NCBI RefSeq assembly: GCF_017114985.1 | Contig: NZ_JABXKP010000024.1 | Span: forward strand, 1 to 56,562 | DNA from: Nostoc sp. JL33 | Lineage (GTDB): Bacteria > Cyanobacteriota > Cyanobacteriia > Cyanobacteriales > Nostocaceae | DNA: 56,562 nt | Direction: 5' to 3' | Part shown: positions 8,862-16,491 of the stretch, in pieces | How positions within the stretch are numbered: the first letter of the stretch is position 1 | How the letters are laid out: the number at the start of each line of letters is the position of its first letter | Notes under the pieces: generated by a model | Told to the model about the DNA's origin: nothing | The model's input: only the letters and a program-made list of their open reading frames with translations | Database searches by the model: none | Position numbers and translations under genes: made by a program

Positions 8862-8867
8862 TAGGTT

Positions 8868-8878
8868 CGGAGTAATCC
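8868..8878 (-). other. nifD-element recombination core (att site), classical XisA type
   Basis: Plus-strand CGGAGTAATCC, i.e. GGATTACTCCG on the coding strand of nifD. This is the 11-bp direct-repeat core at which XisA excises the nifD element in Anabaena. It lies in the codons for W-D-Y-S just after the His that binds FeMo-cofactor. NifD similarity stops exactly here. The partner copy is outside the window. Confidence 0.92.
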
Positions 8879-9338
8879 CAAGAGTGCATTTGACGGAAAG
8901 GCAGACCCATCTTTTGGAAGACGTACTTCTCTTTCACACCAGAAGCTACAAGGTCAGGCTTCAGCGCTTTGATAAATTCCTCGAATTCGTAAGCGGTAAC
9001 GTCGTCATAAACGATGGTGCCGTTTTCGATGTAGCCAGTGGTACGTTTGTAGTCGTCATTATGAGCGAACTCATAACCTGTACCAATCATCTTCATGCCC
9101 AAGTCTTGGAAAGCTGGGACAACGTGGCGAGGACGTAGACCACCAACCATGATGGCAACGGTCTTACCATCCAAGCGGGGGCGATACTTGCCGACTACCG
9201 CATCCATTGTTGGCTGATACTTGGCGATGACTTTCTCAGCGTTTGCTTGGATTGTCTCGTCAAACTTAGAAGCGATTTCCCGTAAAGATTCAGCAATCTT
9301 GGTGGGGCCGAAGAAGTTGTATTCCAACCAGGGTATAC
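8868..9338 (-). CDS. nifD: nifD, middle segment (between two interruption elements)
   Basis: This encodes about residues 300-455 of the nitrogenase MoFe protein alpha subunit. Recognisable NifD sequence starts at [20 protein letters not shown], includes [17 protein letters not shown] and [16 protein letters not shown], and ends at [10 protein letters not shown]. The His of MHSWDYS is the FeMo-cofactor ligand (His442 in Azotobacter). In the unexcised DNA the frame begins in element sequence and runs past the left core to a stop at 8770, adding about 30 non-NifD residues. Joining 9338 to 16603 across the 10-bp repeat restores A-Y-G-I-P-W-L-E-Y in frame. Intact apart from the interruptions. Confidence 0.93.
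9329..9338. other. Left direct repeat of the second nifD element (CAGGGTATAC)
   Basis: CAGGGTATAC is shared with 16603-16612. The flanking bases differ on both sides, so the exact repeat is 10 bp. Recombination between the two copies would remove 7274 bp and leave one copy, restoring the nifD codons for G-I-P-W. Confidence 0.88.
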
Positions 9339-9565
9339 GATAGGCTGAAGTCTACAACGCTTATATAGCAATTGTTCTGCAAGTCTGCGTTTCGTGTGGC
9401 TTGTTTTTGTCTTAAAGCTTGCGATTTAAACATCCAAAACTCCAGTGAACTGGTAATTTGATTTGCAAATTGTGGCTTAAGGGGTGTGAAGTTTTAGCTG
9501 TATACCCAACAGAATTAGGAATCGAACCTTAACCCTCGACTGGAGATGCAACAGTGCTGCATAAG

Positions 9566-9655
9566 TCAAAATTTGCTGGCGAATAGCATATGCTGTCCGG
9601 TAAATTTTCGTCAAAATTCGCTGGCGGATAACATATGTTGTCCGGTAAATTTTTG
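9566..9655. repeat. Two tandem 45-bp repeats
   Basis: Units at 9566-9610 and 9611-9655 share TCAAAATT-CGCTGGCG-ATA-CATATG-TGTCCGGTAAATTTT with a few substitutions, each containing CATATG. They lie about 230 bp inside the left end of the second nifD element, a place where recombinase accessory sites could be. No gene was found between 9339 and 9717. Confidence 0.8.
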
Positions 9656-9717
9656 CAACAACTTGCAGGTTCTTTGTCAAACTTTATACACTTGCTTTAA
9701 AGGCGAGGGTATTTGGC

Positions 9718-9939
9718 ATGGATGTACTAGCAAGGCAGATGAGCGAAAACGGAGTGCTGCACCTAATGGATAGTGAAAATCCGCGATCGCAAACTTGGTT
9801 GACCTTGTGCGGTCGTAAGATTCGGGCTAGTCACGCTCTACCGTTGCAAAAATTTGATGTTGCTCCTAACTGCTGTACAGTCTGCGTTCGGATGCAACGC
9901 GGTAATCAGTTGCTGCACTTTCGACTAAACGCAGCATGA
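9718..9939 (+). CDS. Small hypothetical protein with Cys pair
   Basis: This 73-residue ORF follows a purine-rich GGCGAGGG about 10 bp before the ATG. It contains TWLTLCGRKIRASHALPL and a CCTVCVRM motif; with the earlier Cys, a small zinc-binding fold is possible. No family recognised. It is the only plausible gene in the left 2 kb of the element, and its reality is uncertain. Confidence 0.4.
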   Translation: MDVLARQMSENGVLHLMDSENPRSQTWLTLCGRKIRASHALPLQKFDVAPNCCTVCVRMQRGNQLLHFRLNAA

Positions 9940-10012
9940 GAAAATCGACTAATTGGGAACTTCATTCAAACTACATTGAAAAACATCTGAAGCCTTAAGG
10001 TTTCCGCGAAAA

Positions 10013-10150
10013 TAAACCACGCTAAACCACGCTAATAGTTCTGGGGAATATAATATATCTCCGAAAACTAAACCACGCTAAAACTGTTGATTTTAGGATG
10101 GTTTATCTCAGTCACAAGTTAACTTGCCGAAGAAATTTTAGCGTGGTTTA
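10013..10150. repeat. Iteron-like AAACCACGCTA repeats with a perfect inverted copy
   Basis: Three direct copies of (T)AAACCACGCTA start near 10013, 10024 and 10069. An inverted copy, TTTTAGCGTGGTTTA, lies at 10136-10150. The 10069-10083 and 10136-10150 arms are perfect 15-bp complements. Such spacing is reminiscent of iterons or of a multi-site binding region for a replication or partition protein; that reading is inference. Confidence 0.7.
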
Positions 10151-11281
10151 AATTTACGCTGTTTTTACCGTTATTCTTTGTGGTGAAACCTAATAGGTTT
10201 CAGGCGTATTTCTTCACCAGAGTTTACGACTGTTCTACGACGCGGGGGGTTAAGGCTCCGCTTGCACGATTGTTTTACGGCGGCGATCGCTAACTCTCCC
10301 GATTGGGACTTAACCCTCAACCGAGTTGTCGTTGATTAAAACCGAATGATTTCGCGTGAGATTTTACCGAACCCTATAGGGGGGTGGAGAATATTAGCGC
10401 ATGAGTTTTGAGAGCAGTTCCCGATACATGAGAACCCCTATAGGGTTCGGCAATTGTCGTGATGTTCTTGGATGCTTCCAGGGCATAGGGAAAGGTATAA
10501 CATTTCCAAAGTACGGAACACTGCCAGAATCTGCGATCGCTCTGCGGGCGATTTATGCCGTGTGCTTTTGTAACACCCTATGGGTATTAATCAACTGTTT
10601 AGTGACTTATGAGCAGTGCCATTGCCGCTCAACAATGGCTAAACCTTAAGGTTTGTATGAAGTACTAGAGCGGTACTAATCGCTCGACGTTTTTGTACGC
10701 AATCGGCATCGGCTGGTCTTACCTCTGCACGTTGCGGTAACTTCCGACTTCAATTTACAACTTCACCAGCTAGTCAGTGGAAGTCGGAAGTCAGGATTTG
10801 GAAGTTAGGAGTTGCGATCGCACTCTTACCAGGCACGCCATTGCGCCTTGAACTGCTGAACCGACCCTTTGAACCACTGAACCAACCAACTAACAAGGAG
10901 CCTAGCGATTTTGGTAACGGTTCAGAACGGTGGTTCATAACTTTGAACTTAACCAAACCGAGATGATAGAGGCTGACGGCGATTCTGAACCACAGTTCAT
11001 ATTTTTGAACTGAAGCAACCAACATGATATCAACTGATAGCGACACGTCCGCAGGTGTTCGCGTTGCGGCTGTGTCGTTCCTTGTAGCGTTCCCTCAATC
11101 GGGACATTTGTAGTCGCGCTGCGGCTGCATCAGAATTTGCATTGATCGGCGTTGCAATTTTCGGTGCAAGTCAGATTATAGCCAATCAGCTTTTTAAAGT
11201 TGAAGACGATCGCGTACAAAAACGACCCCCGGTCGTTGACTAGGGGCCGCTTTTGCAATCCACGCGCACTACCTCGAAGAG
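10151..11281. other. 1.1-kb region of the second element without a supported gene
   Basis: Short ORFs here have poor coding character. It contains two facing copies of a CGAACCC(C)TATAGGG word (10368-10384 and 10432-10449), the palindromic core CCCTATAGGG, HIP1 sites, and a stretch (10850-11010) rich in GAACCA/GTTCA words. I see nothing identifiable as a gene. Confidence 0.5.
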
Positions 11282-12040
11282 CTACATATGACTGCCACCT
11301 TTCTCTCTTACCCAATCATTAATTTCTCGGATGAAATAGCTAAATAAAGCAATTTCATCCTCTAGTGATATGGATGAGTGCAGCTTTACTGATATACCTG
11401 ATGGCAGTCTTGTAGGTATTTCAAAAAACGTATACGAGCTTTGATAAATGTCGGGGTATTTCTCTTTCAAAAAGTCTTCCAACAAGTCTAAGGTATCTTG
11501 ACAGAGTGGAATACCGAAAACAAGTTTTTCGCAAGGTAATCCAAACTTTTTGCTTAAAAGAGACACTAAATTTGACAGAGAAAGCTTCTCTCCCCACTCA
11601 GGTTGTCTTCTGAAGTGATCAAGCGCTATTGGATTTGTGAAACAGGTGAAATCGCGCCCCAAAATAAAACTGTATCGCTTTTGAACTGCCTCGTTGATGA
11701 TATCCAGCCCTTCTACTGTGTTTTGGCGTGAGGCAATATCAGCGGCGAGGGTTGGGTCAGCCTTGGCATACCTGATAAAAGTCTTGACTACATAGTTGGC
11801 GAAAGCTGGATCGAGGTAGCTGGCTAGGTGAATTGCCATGATTGGGTGAACCCAAGTTACCCAAGTTTTACCTACGCGCTCAACAATCCAGGGTTCAGCA
11901 TTTGACTCTGTAATTTTCAAGTCCTCTGATCTAGCTTTTGTTTCTGGCAACTGCTTCCACTTATCAAGCCTATATGCAAAATGCTTACACCACTTGGTAG
12001 CATTGATGTATTCGTCATCTCGTTGTGCGTCTTGCACCAA
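11282..12040 (-). CDS. KilA-N domain protein
   Basis: KilA-N domains are DNA-binding domains of phages, large DNA viruses and plasmids. The N-terminal part carries DDEYINATKWCKHFAYRLDKW and, after about 35 residues, TWVTWVHPIMAIHLASYLDP, the two hallmark segments. The rest (about 130 residues) is unassigned and helical. The start is uncertain. TTG 12040 is the first start-like codon of the family-like region, but the frame stays open upstream (YLEQFGN is still gene-like) and then enters a MITE at 12060-12196. The original 5' end has therefore probably been displaced by the MITE. It may regulate the element; no substrate can be named. Confidence 0.8.
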   Translation of the reverse strand: MVQDAQRDDEYINATKWCKHFAYRLDKWKQLPETKARSEDLKITESNAEPWIVERVGKTWVTWVHPIMAIHLASYLDPAFANYVVKTFIRYAKADPTLAADIASRQNTVEGLDIINEAVQKRYSFILGRDFTCFTNPIALDHFRRQPEWGEKLSLSNLVSLLSKKFGLPCEKLVFGIPLCQDTLDLLEDFLKEKYPDIYQSSYTFFEIPTRLPSGISVKLHSSISLEDEIALFSYFIREINDWVREKGGSHM

Positions 12041-12059
12041 ATTACCAAACTGCTCTAAG

Positions 12060-12196
12060 TAAGTCGGTGAGAATAAATCAAACTAGATTAAGTAATGTAA
12101 AAAATCTTGAGATTAGTTCGTAGTGAGGACTTTAGTCCTCAAATGAGGGCTGAAGCCCTCACTACAAACCTTGAATTATTCACACCGCTCTACTTA
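12060..12196. mobile_element. 137-bp MITE, copy A, at the 5' end of the KilA-N gene
   Basis: It begins TAAGTCGGTGAGAATAAATC and ends TTATTCACACCGCTCTACTTA, so the ends are imperfect inverted repeats. Internally it holds GTAGTGAGGAC...GTCCTC and GAGGGCTGAAGCCCTC hairpins. It matches 49626-49762 over its whole length. It encodes no protein, so it depends on a transposase elsewhere. Confidence 0.85.
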
Positions 12197-12241
12197 TGTT
12201 TGAATTTGACATATAAATTTCTCATTGTTTTGAAAATGTTA

Positions 12242-12276
12242 AACAACTCCAGCTTCAACAGGGGTTGTTTTTTTGT
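12242..12276 (+). terminator. Rho-independent terminator-like hairpin
   Basis: AACAACTCC pairs with GGGGTTGTT (one G-U pair) around a 10-base loop and is followed directly by a run of T. No gene ends just upstream on the plus strand, so what it terminates is unclear. Confidence 0.5.
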
Positions 12277-12355
12277 CTACGGACACTAGTACTGCACGGC
12301 GGAAATAAGCAGCCATTCAAAGCTATGAAAATTTGACTGACTAATTTTAGTGTGC

Positions 12356-12478
12356 CAACTTCAGGGCTAGAGTTTGACACACCTCCTGGGGTGTGTCAAC
12401 TTCAGGGCTAGGGTTTGACACACCTCCTGGGGTGTGTCAACTTCAGGGCTAGGGTTTGACACACCTCCTGGGGTGTGT
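12356..12478. repeat. Three tandem 41-bp repeats, each containing a 10-bp hairpin
   Basis: Units start at 12356, 12397 and 12438 and read CAACTTCAGGGCTAGGGTTT then GACACACC-TCCTGG-GGTGTGT, differing at one position. Across each unit boundary TTGACACACC pairs with GGTGTGTCAA around TCCTGG, giving three identical strong hairpins. They stand directly before the GATCACC array. Confidence 0.9.
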
Positions 12479-12493
12479 CAAACTCCCCTCAGT

Positions 12494-13305
12494 GGATCAC
12501 CTTTGAAAACAACTCAAATGCTTGCCCAGAGCAATCAAGCGCTCAAACAGAAAGTGTGTATCAAAACTATGGATCACCTTGGATCACCTCATGATCACCT
12601 TAGCGGATCACCTTTGTTACAATTCTGAAAAGCTTGCACAGCAATAACTTTTGACTAATTGTAACGAAGGTGATCCATCTAAGTACATCAGGAATTGCAA
12701 TTTTTTCAAATCCCGAATCAGAAGAAAAAATCGATTATCAGACAGATCACCTGATCACCTTGCTTTACAATTGAGCTAAAATCCCTGCTGTGTAAGGCTT
12801 TCAGGATTGTTAAGAAGGTGATCCGTCAAGGTGATCATAAGGTGATCAGGGGTGAGACCCCTGATCACCCCAGGATCAGACCCCTTCATAACCCTAAATG
12901 CCTTACCAGTAAAGCTTTCCAAGCTTAAATCACAATTTGGTATAAAAAAAATAGGATCAGTACGAGGATCAGACCCACTATTGTTATGTAGTAAGGCATT
13001 CGGACTCATGTGATCCTTAAGGTGACTTGGCGGCTTCAAAAATTCTGTGCTTTGAGTTTTTTTTAGAGATTTTCGGCACTTCAAGGATCACCTGTGGCTG
13101 TATCGCTTGCTGTACCTGAATATAGGGTCTGATCCTCGTACTGATCCCCCCGATCCTCCTCTTTTTTATACCAACCTTAAAACAAGGTTGTAAGCCTTTG
13201 CTAGCAAGGCTTGCAGAATATGGGGGGGGTCTGATCCGAGGGGTGATCCTGCCTAAAGTTGCAGTATTTCAACTTTAGGTACTCGATCACCCCACGATCA
13301 CCCTT
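12494..13305. repeat. Array of GATCACC / GGTGATC motifs
   Basis: At least 14 copies of the 7-mer GATCACC or its complement occur in about 810 bp, often as GGATCACCT. Plus-strand examples start near 12494, 12571, 12581, 12592, 12605, 12744, 12753, 12862, 13085, 13283 and 13295; complements lie near 12668, 12816, 12829, 12841 and 13241. The same interval has a perfect 13-bp hairpin (GGTGATCAGGGGT-GAG-complement, 12841-12869). It also has a longer inverted repeat: the region 12937-12977, containing GGATCAGTACGAGGATCAGA, pairs with 13126-13172. No protein gene is supported. Confidence 0.85.
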
Positions 13306-13325
13306 AACATGGAATGTTTTATTAA

Positions 13326-13616
13326 TTACATCGGCTCTAGCTCCCAACTATCAATCCAGTCCCATTCGTTATCGTCTACCTCAAACCAAGGGTGGTCTTC
13401 TGGCAAGGAAGCCATGTACTGCCAGTCAATACCAGTCCAGGAAAGACCAAGCACTGTCACCGGGTACAAAATCTCACCCTGCTTCACTTTTGTCTTGTGC
13501 AGCACGGTTTGACCAATGTAATATTCGGGCTTGCTGAATTCTTTACTCACTCGCAAACGCCAAAACTTTGGCGCTTGACGAAAATTGCCCAAAGTGGGCG
13601 CGTCAACAGCTAACAT
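13326..13616 (-). CDS. Hypothetical 96-residue protein of the nifD element
   Basis: The ATG at 13616 has a strong ribosome site (AAGGAGG, about 6 bases before). The protein is Trp-rich (WRLRVSKEF, LSWTGIDWQY, DNEWDWIDSWE) with an acidic C-terminus and no membrane segment. A Kow/SH3-like beta protein is conceivable from the YIGQTVLHKTK...GEILYPVTVLGL pattern, but no family is assigned. A poor 67-codon ORF (13618-13821) ends one base upstream and could be coupled to it. The 13617-14016 interval otherwise shows only promoter-like A/T-rich DNA before 14017. Confidence 0.6.
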   Translation of the reverse strand: MLAVDAPTLGNFRQAPKFWRLRVSKEFSKPEYYIGQTVLHKTKVKQGEILYPVTVLGLSWTGIDWQYMASLPEDHPWFEVDDNEWDWIDSWELEPM

Positions 13617-14016
13617 ACTATTGCCTCCTTAATGGGACTGAACAACTGGCAAGGGGGAAGTCGTGCCGATGGGAGAAGGGGCTAATCTTCTCCTGCCGGG
13701 GCGCACCAAAACGGGTGCGGACAACAACATCCACGTAAAGCATCAGGTATTTGAAATCATTGAGATGATTTCGCTTTAAAAGCGATCGCTCTGTTTCTGG
13801 GACAGATGATCGTTTATGCATCTAGTGTGGGTAGTGCTTTAGGGAGCGAGACGACACGACGATTTACTCGCTGCAACCTGTTTTACTACTGTCTACTTTT
13901 TGTATACGAATAGTCTAAGCCGCTCACCAATGATTGTCAACACCATCTATAGAATTGTAGACAGAAGACTATGGTTAACCTAATATGTAAACATGGTGTA
14001 TACCGACAATCTATAA

Positions 14017-14274
14017 ATGCGTAGTAATGTAATTTCATTTCGGTTCAGCGATGAGGAATTAGAAGCACTGCAAGCTTTCCAGACTCCAGAGGACAAATCC
14101 CCAAGTCAGACAGCTGCAAGATTACTAAGGGGTTCATTTAGTAGGTCTACAACTGTGTCTACAAAAGCTCCAGACGTAGACATACTGGAAGTGTTTAAGC
14201 AAGAGGTGGCAGCGAGTTTTAGTGAAGTGCGATCGCAACTGGAGGAACTGCGGGGAAAATTGAAAGCCCGGTAG
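14017..14274 (+). CDS. Ribbon-helix-helix (CopG/Arc-like) DNA-binding protein
   Basis: This 85-residue protein starts MRSNVISFRFSDEELEAL, with the beta-strand followed by a helix typical of CopG-like regulators, then SPSQTAARLLRG as the second helix. The C-terminal part (EVFKQEVAASFSEVRSQLEELRGKLK) is a coiled coil. Such proteins regulate plasmid copy number, partition or antitoxin operons. Its stop is 51 bp before the coiled-coil gene in the same direction. It could bind one of the repeat arrays in this element, but the sequence does not show which. Confidence 0.7.
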   Translation: MRSNVISFRFSDEELEALQAFQTPEDKSPSQTAARLLRGSFSRSTTVSTKAPDVDILEVFKQEVAASFSEVRSQLEELRGKLKAR

Positions 14275-14324
14275 TAGAGAAGGAAACTAGCACTACCGGG
14301 CAAGAAAGCAATGAAGACTCAACT

Positions 14325-14675
14325 GTGGCGAACAGCGAAACTATCGACCAGTTGCAAACCGAGGTTAAAAGCTTAGAAACTCGTCTCAAGCATTCTCGCA
14401 AGGAAAAGAAGGAGCTAGAACAGCAATTGGCTGACGTTGAGCGAGAGAACAATACCTTGAAGGATGGAACAGTTCTCAACAGGAGATTAGAACAGATTAG
14501 GGAACTGGAAAGAGAAAACCAGCAACTCAGACTTGAGCTACAGACAGCAAGTGCATCCCTTGCACCAGACTATGAAGCAATCCGCGATCGCACTCTTGCC
14601 AAGTTGAAAATCGGCAGACAATCACCAGCAGGGAAAGCAATTCAAGCCTTCATTAAGGAGCTACTGCATGGGTGA
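14325..14675 (+). CDS. Coiled-coil protein downstream of the RHH gene
   Basis: The GTG start at 14325 gives 116 residues. Residues about 5-80 are a long coiled coil with heptads (LQTEVKSLETRLKHSRKEKK, LEQIRELERENQQLRLELQ), and a conserved-looking tail follows (YEAIRDRTLAKLKIGRQSP, GKAIQAFIKELL). The frame is open upstream without a better start. As a partner of the RHH protein it may act in maintenance or segregation of the element; this is inference from gene order only. Confidence 0.55.
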   Translation: MANSETIDQLQTEVKSLETRLKHSRKEKKELEQQLADVERENNTLKDGTVLNRRLEQIRELERENQQLRLELQTASASLAPDYEAIRDRTLAKLKIGRQSPAGKAIQAFIKELLHG

Positions 14676-14679
14676 CAAT

Positions 14680-14860
14680 AGCGCTTTGTCTGCCACGATC
14701 GACGGTGACAAGTGCGGTTGCAGTGTGTCTACAGTGCCTCAATCGACGGTGACAAGTCTGCTTTGTCTGCCACGATCGACGGTGATAAAGGCGGTTACAG
14801 TGCCTCCATCGACGGTGACAAGTGCGCTTTGTGTGCGGTTGTAGTGCGTCTACACTGTCT
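14680..14860. repeat. Imperfect tandem repeat around ATCGACGGTGACAAG
   Basis: The words CTTTGTCTGCCACGATCGAC and GGTGA(C/T)AA recur at about 14684, 14758 and (partly) 14806 and 14740. They alternate with GCGGTTGCAGTG-like words. A 58-codon ORF (ATG 14668, overlapping the coiled-coil gene's stop) runs through it but consists only of repeat-derived STVTS-type peptides, so it is not called a gene. 14861-15081 has no gene. Confidence 0.7.
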
Positions 14861-15081
14861 ACAGGTGTAGGCAAAGCTGTAGACGGGTAAAACTCCCTCT
14901 GGATGCCGTTTTTAGCAACTGTAGGCAATTTTTTGACTGGCTATTTTTTAACAAAAATTCCCAAAAAATAGCCTTTTTTATCTAATATATTGCCCAAAAA
15001 TGTAGCAGCGCTAATTTAACAGTTTCAAAAGCTAAACAGATAGAGATGCACCTCTGCTAATAAACCACACTCTACGGTGAA

Positions 15082-16491
15082 TTAAGTAGACAGCACCTCA
15101 ATGATTTGATGCCGTGCCAGAGCTTGCCTGAGATATTCCACCTCAGCCCTTAGTCGTGCATTCTCCTGTATCAACGTATCCATGTCATCTTTTTTATCCA
15201 CTGCCTGCTTAATTACTTTCTTCCGATTCTCCAAACTGAACCACTTCTGATAAATCTCAGTGTGAATCTCTATAGAATGCCCCAAGTTATCAGCAGCAGC
15301 TTTAATTGGAATGCCCATCATGTGCGCTCGAATTGCCCAAGCGTGGCGTAAATCATAGGGCGTAAACGGAATATTTACGCGCCTAAACCAGGATGAGCAA
15401 TTAACCCGAATATTGTTGATATCTGTAAAACTACTTCTATCATCGGTTTGAGCCTTTAACAATTCCAAAGGCTCTATTTTTTTTAAATCAAACAAGTAAA
15501 CCCATTCAGGATGTAGTGGTAAAGCTTCCCTGTAACCAGTCTTAGTATCTGGGTGAACCTTCCATGTATTATCTTTATTTTCAGGACTCAACCACCAATC
15601 AATTTCAGGATTTACAAACAGTTCTCTTGGGCGTAGTCCATAGGTAGCAAGCATTCCATATACCCATTCCCACATCTTCCAACTGTCTAAACAATTCTTT
15701 TTAATTGTTAGGCTTCTAGTCAAAGAGTACTGATGAAAAGATTCATAATATTTGATGATATCCTCATCACCGGGAATGTCCCTAACCTGACTTTTGGGTT
15801 GTGTAGCTTTAAAATGTTCGAGAGTGAAACCAGTTAAATTAAGAGTTGATTTTAAAACCTTCAACGATTTAACGGCACTGTATTTGGCAGAGTCTCCCGT
15901 CAACTCTGCAAACTTTTTATCAATCTCCGATTGAGTCAATAAAGTATCTATCCCAATCAATCGCCGTAAATACTCCTTGTAATAGAAAAAGGTGTGTTTA
16001 CTTTTTTCTGTTAACTTGCGCGTTTTGAAATACTCAGTTTCAAACTCTTCTAAAACATCACCAAGGGTTTGGGATCTGTTGGCGACCTTAGCGATTTTAC
16101 CCAGATATTTGTCAGTCCATTCAAACTGTTTACGGGCAAGCAGCTTGCCTAGCTCGTTTGCCTCTTCCTCTGCTGTTCTCAACCCGTCCAAGCTTGCAGG
16201 GATATTTAGCGAAATCTTGTACTGCTTAAAACCAGTTCCTTTCGTGTCGCGATCGCCGGGCTTGATAGGTAGAGATGCTTGCAATTGAATAGTGTCCCGT
16301 GCCACGACCAAGCCCACTTTGACCTTAGCGGCTTTTAGACGGGCCCTAGTGTCTGTCAAACCTTTCTCAAACTTGCGTTCCAGATGCTGCCGAGTAGCCT
16401 TCATGTGTTTCTGCGTTCCTAGATAGCTGCCATCGGTAGATGCTGGCGGAATGAAATCCTCAAAAACGTCGTCCTGCGCCTTGCTTTTCAT
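15082..16491 (-). CDS. XisA/XisC-like tyrosine recombinase of the second nifD element
   Basis: This 469-residue site-specific recombinase is expected to excise the 7.27-kb element by joining the CAGGGTATAC repeats. Motifs: ATYGLRPRELF (first Arg at about 287), TKTGYREALPLHP, box II PYDLRHAWAIR with Tyr 379 in the usual His position and Arg 382, LGHS at 403-406, and the nucleophile in HTEIYQKWF (Tyr about 414). As I recall, Tyr in place of box II His is a trait of the Anabaena XisA and XisC enzymes. A C-terminal leucine-rich coiled coil (about 433-460) follows. The gene starts 112 bp inside the right repeat, a typical xis position. It seems intact. Confidence 0.9.
   Translation of the reverse strand: MKSKAQDDVFEDFIPPASTDGSYLGTQKHMKATRQHLERKFEKGLTDTRARLKAAKVKVGLVVARDTIQLQASLPIKPGDRDTKGTGFKQYKISLNIPASLDGLRTAEEEANELGKLLARKQFEWTDKYLGKIAKVANRSQTLGDVLEEFETEYFKTRKLTEKSKHTFFYYKEYLRRLIGIDTLLTQSEIDKKFAELTGDSAKYSAVKSLKVLKSTLNLTGFTLEHFKATQPKSQVRDIPGDEDIIKYYESFHQYSLTRSLTIKKNCLDSWKMWEWVYGMLATYGLRPRELFVNPEIDWWLSPENKDNTWKVHPDTKTGYREALPLHPEWVYLFDLKKIEPLELLKAQTDDRSSFTDINNIRVNCSSWFRRVNIPFTPYDLRHAWAIRAHMMGIPIKAAADNLGHSIEIHTEIYQKWFSLENRKKVIKQAVDKKDDMDTLIQENARLRAEVEYLRQALARHQIIEVLST

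Larger units (their letters stand above)
1..8867. mobile_element. nifD interruption element of the classical XisA type, partial (nifH-side end)
   Basis: The nifD reading frame, read on the minus strand, runs through the codons for MHSWDYS and then leaves NifD homology exactly at GGATTACTCCG, the known 11-bp core of the Anabaena nifD element. Everything to the left is therefore inside that element as far as the window reaches. Cargo seen here: PPK2, a PD-(D/E)XK-like protein, an AvaI-type restriction-modification pair, a membrane protein pair, a DUF433/DUF5615 pair and a small secreted protein. The second core, the nifD 3' end and a recombinase gene are not in the window, so total size is unknown. 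In Anabaena 7120 xisA sits at the nifK-proximal side, which fits its absence here. Confidence 0.8.

Noticed and set aside
8770..8867. Extension of the NifD reading frame to the stop at 8770 as part of NifD
   Set aside because: The last about 30 residues come from element sequence after the GGATTACTCCG core and do not resemble NifD.
9505..9560. tRNA-like sequence on the minus strand (GGTTCGATTCC T-arm-like word)
   Set aside because: The T-stem has a mismatch, no complementary 5' acceptor strand or D-arm was found, and the putative anticodon loop lacks the conserved T33. At best a decayed fragment.
10401..10649. Plus-strand 82-codon ORF in the second element
   Set aside because: Cys-rich random-like composition, crosses a CCCTATAGGG palindrome, no ribosome site.
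12356..12478. CRISPR-like array
   Set aside because: Only three 41-bp units directly abutting, without spacers.
12776..13084. Minus-strand 102-codon ORF within the GATCACC array
   Set aside because: It is built from the repeated motif (DHLMITLTDHL-type) and has no independent coding support.
14653..14928. Minus-strand 91-codon ORF
   Set aside because: Translation of the imperfect tandem repeat at 14680-14860; peptide is RRWRHCNRL-type low complexity.
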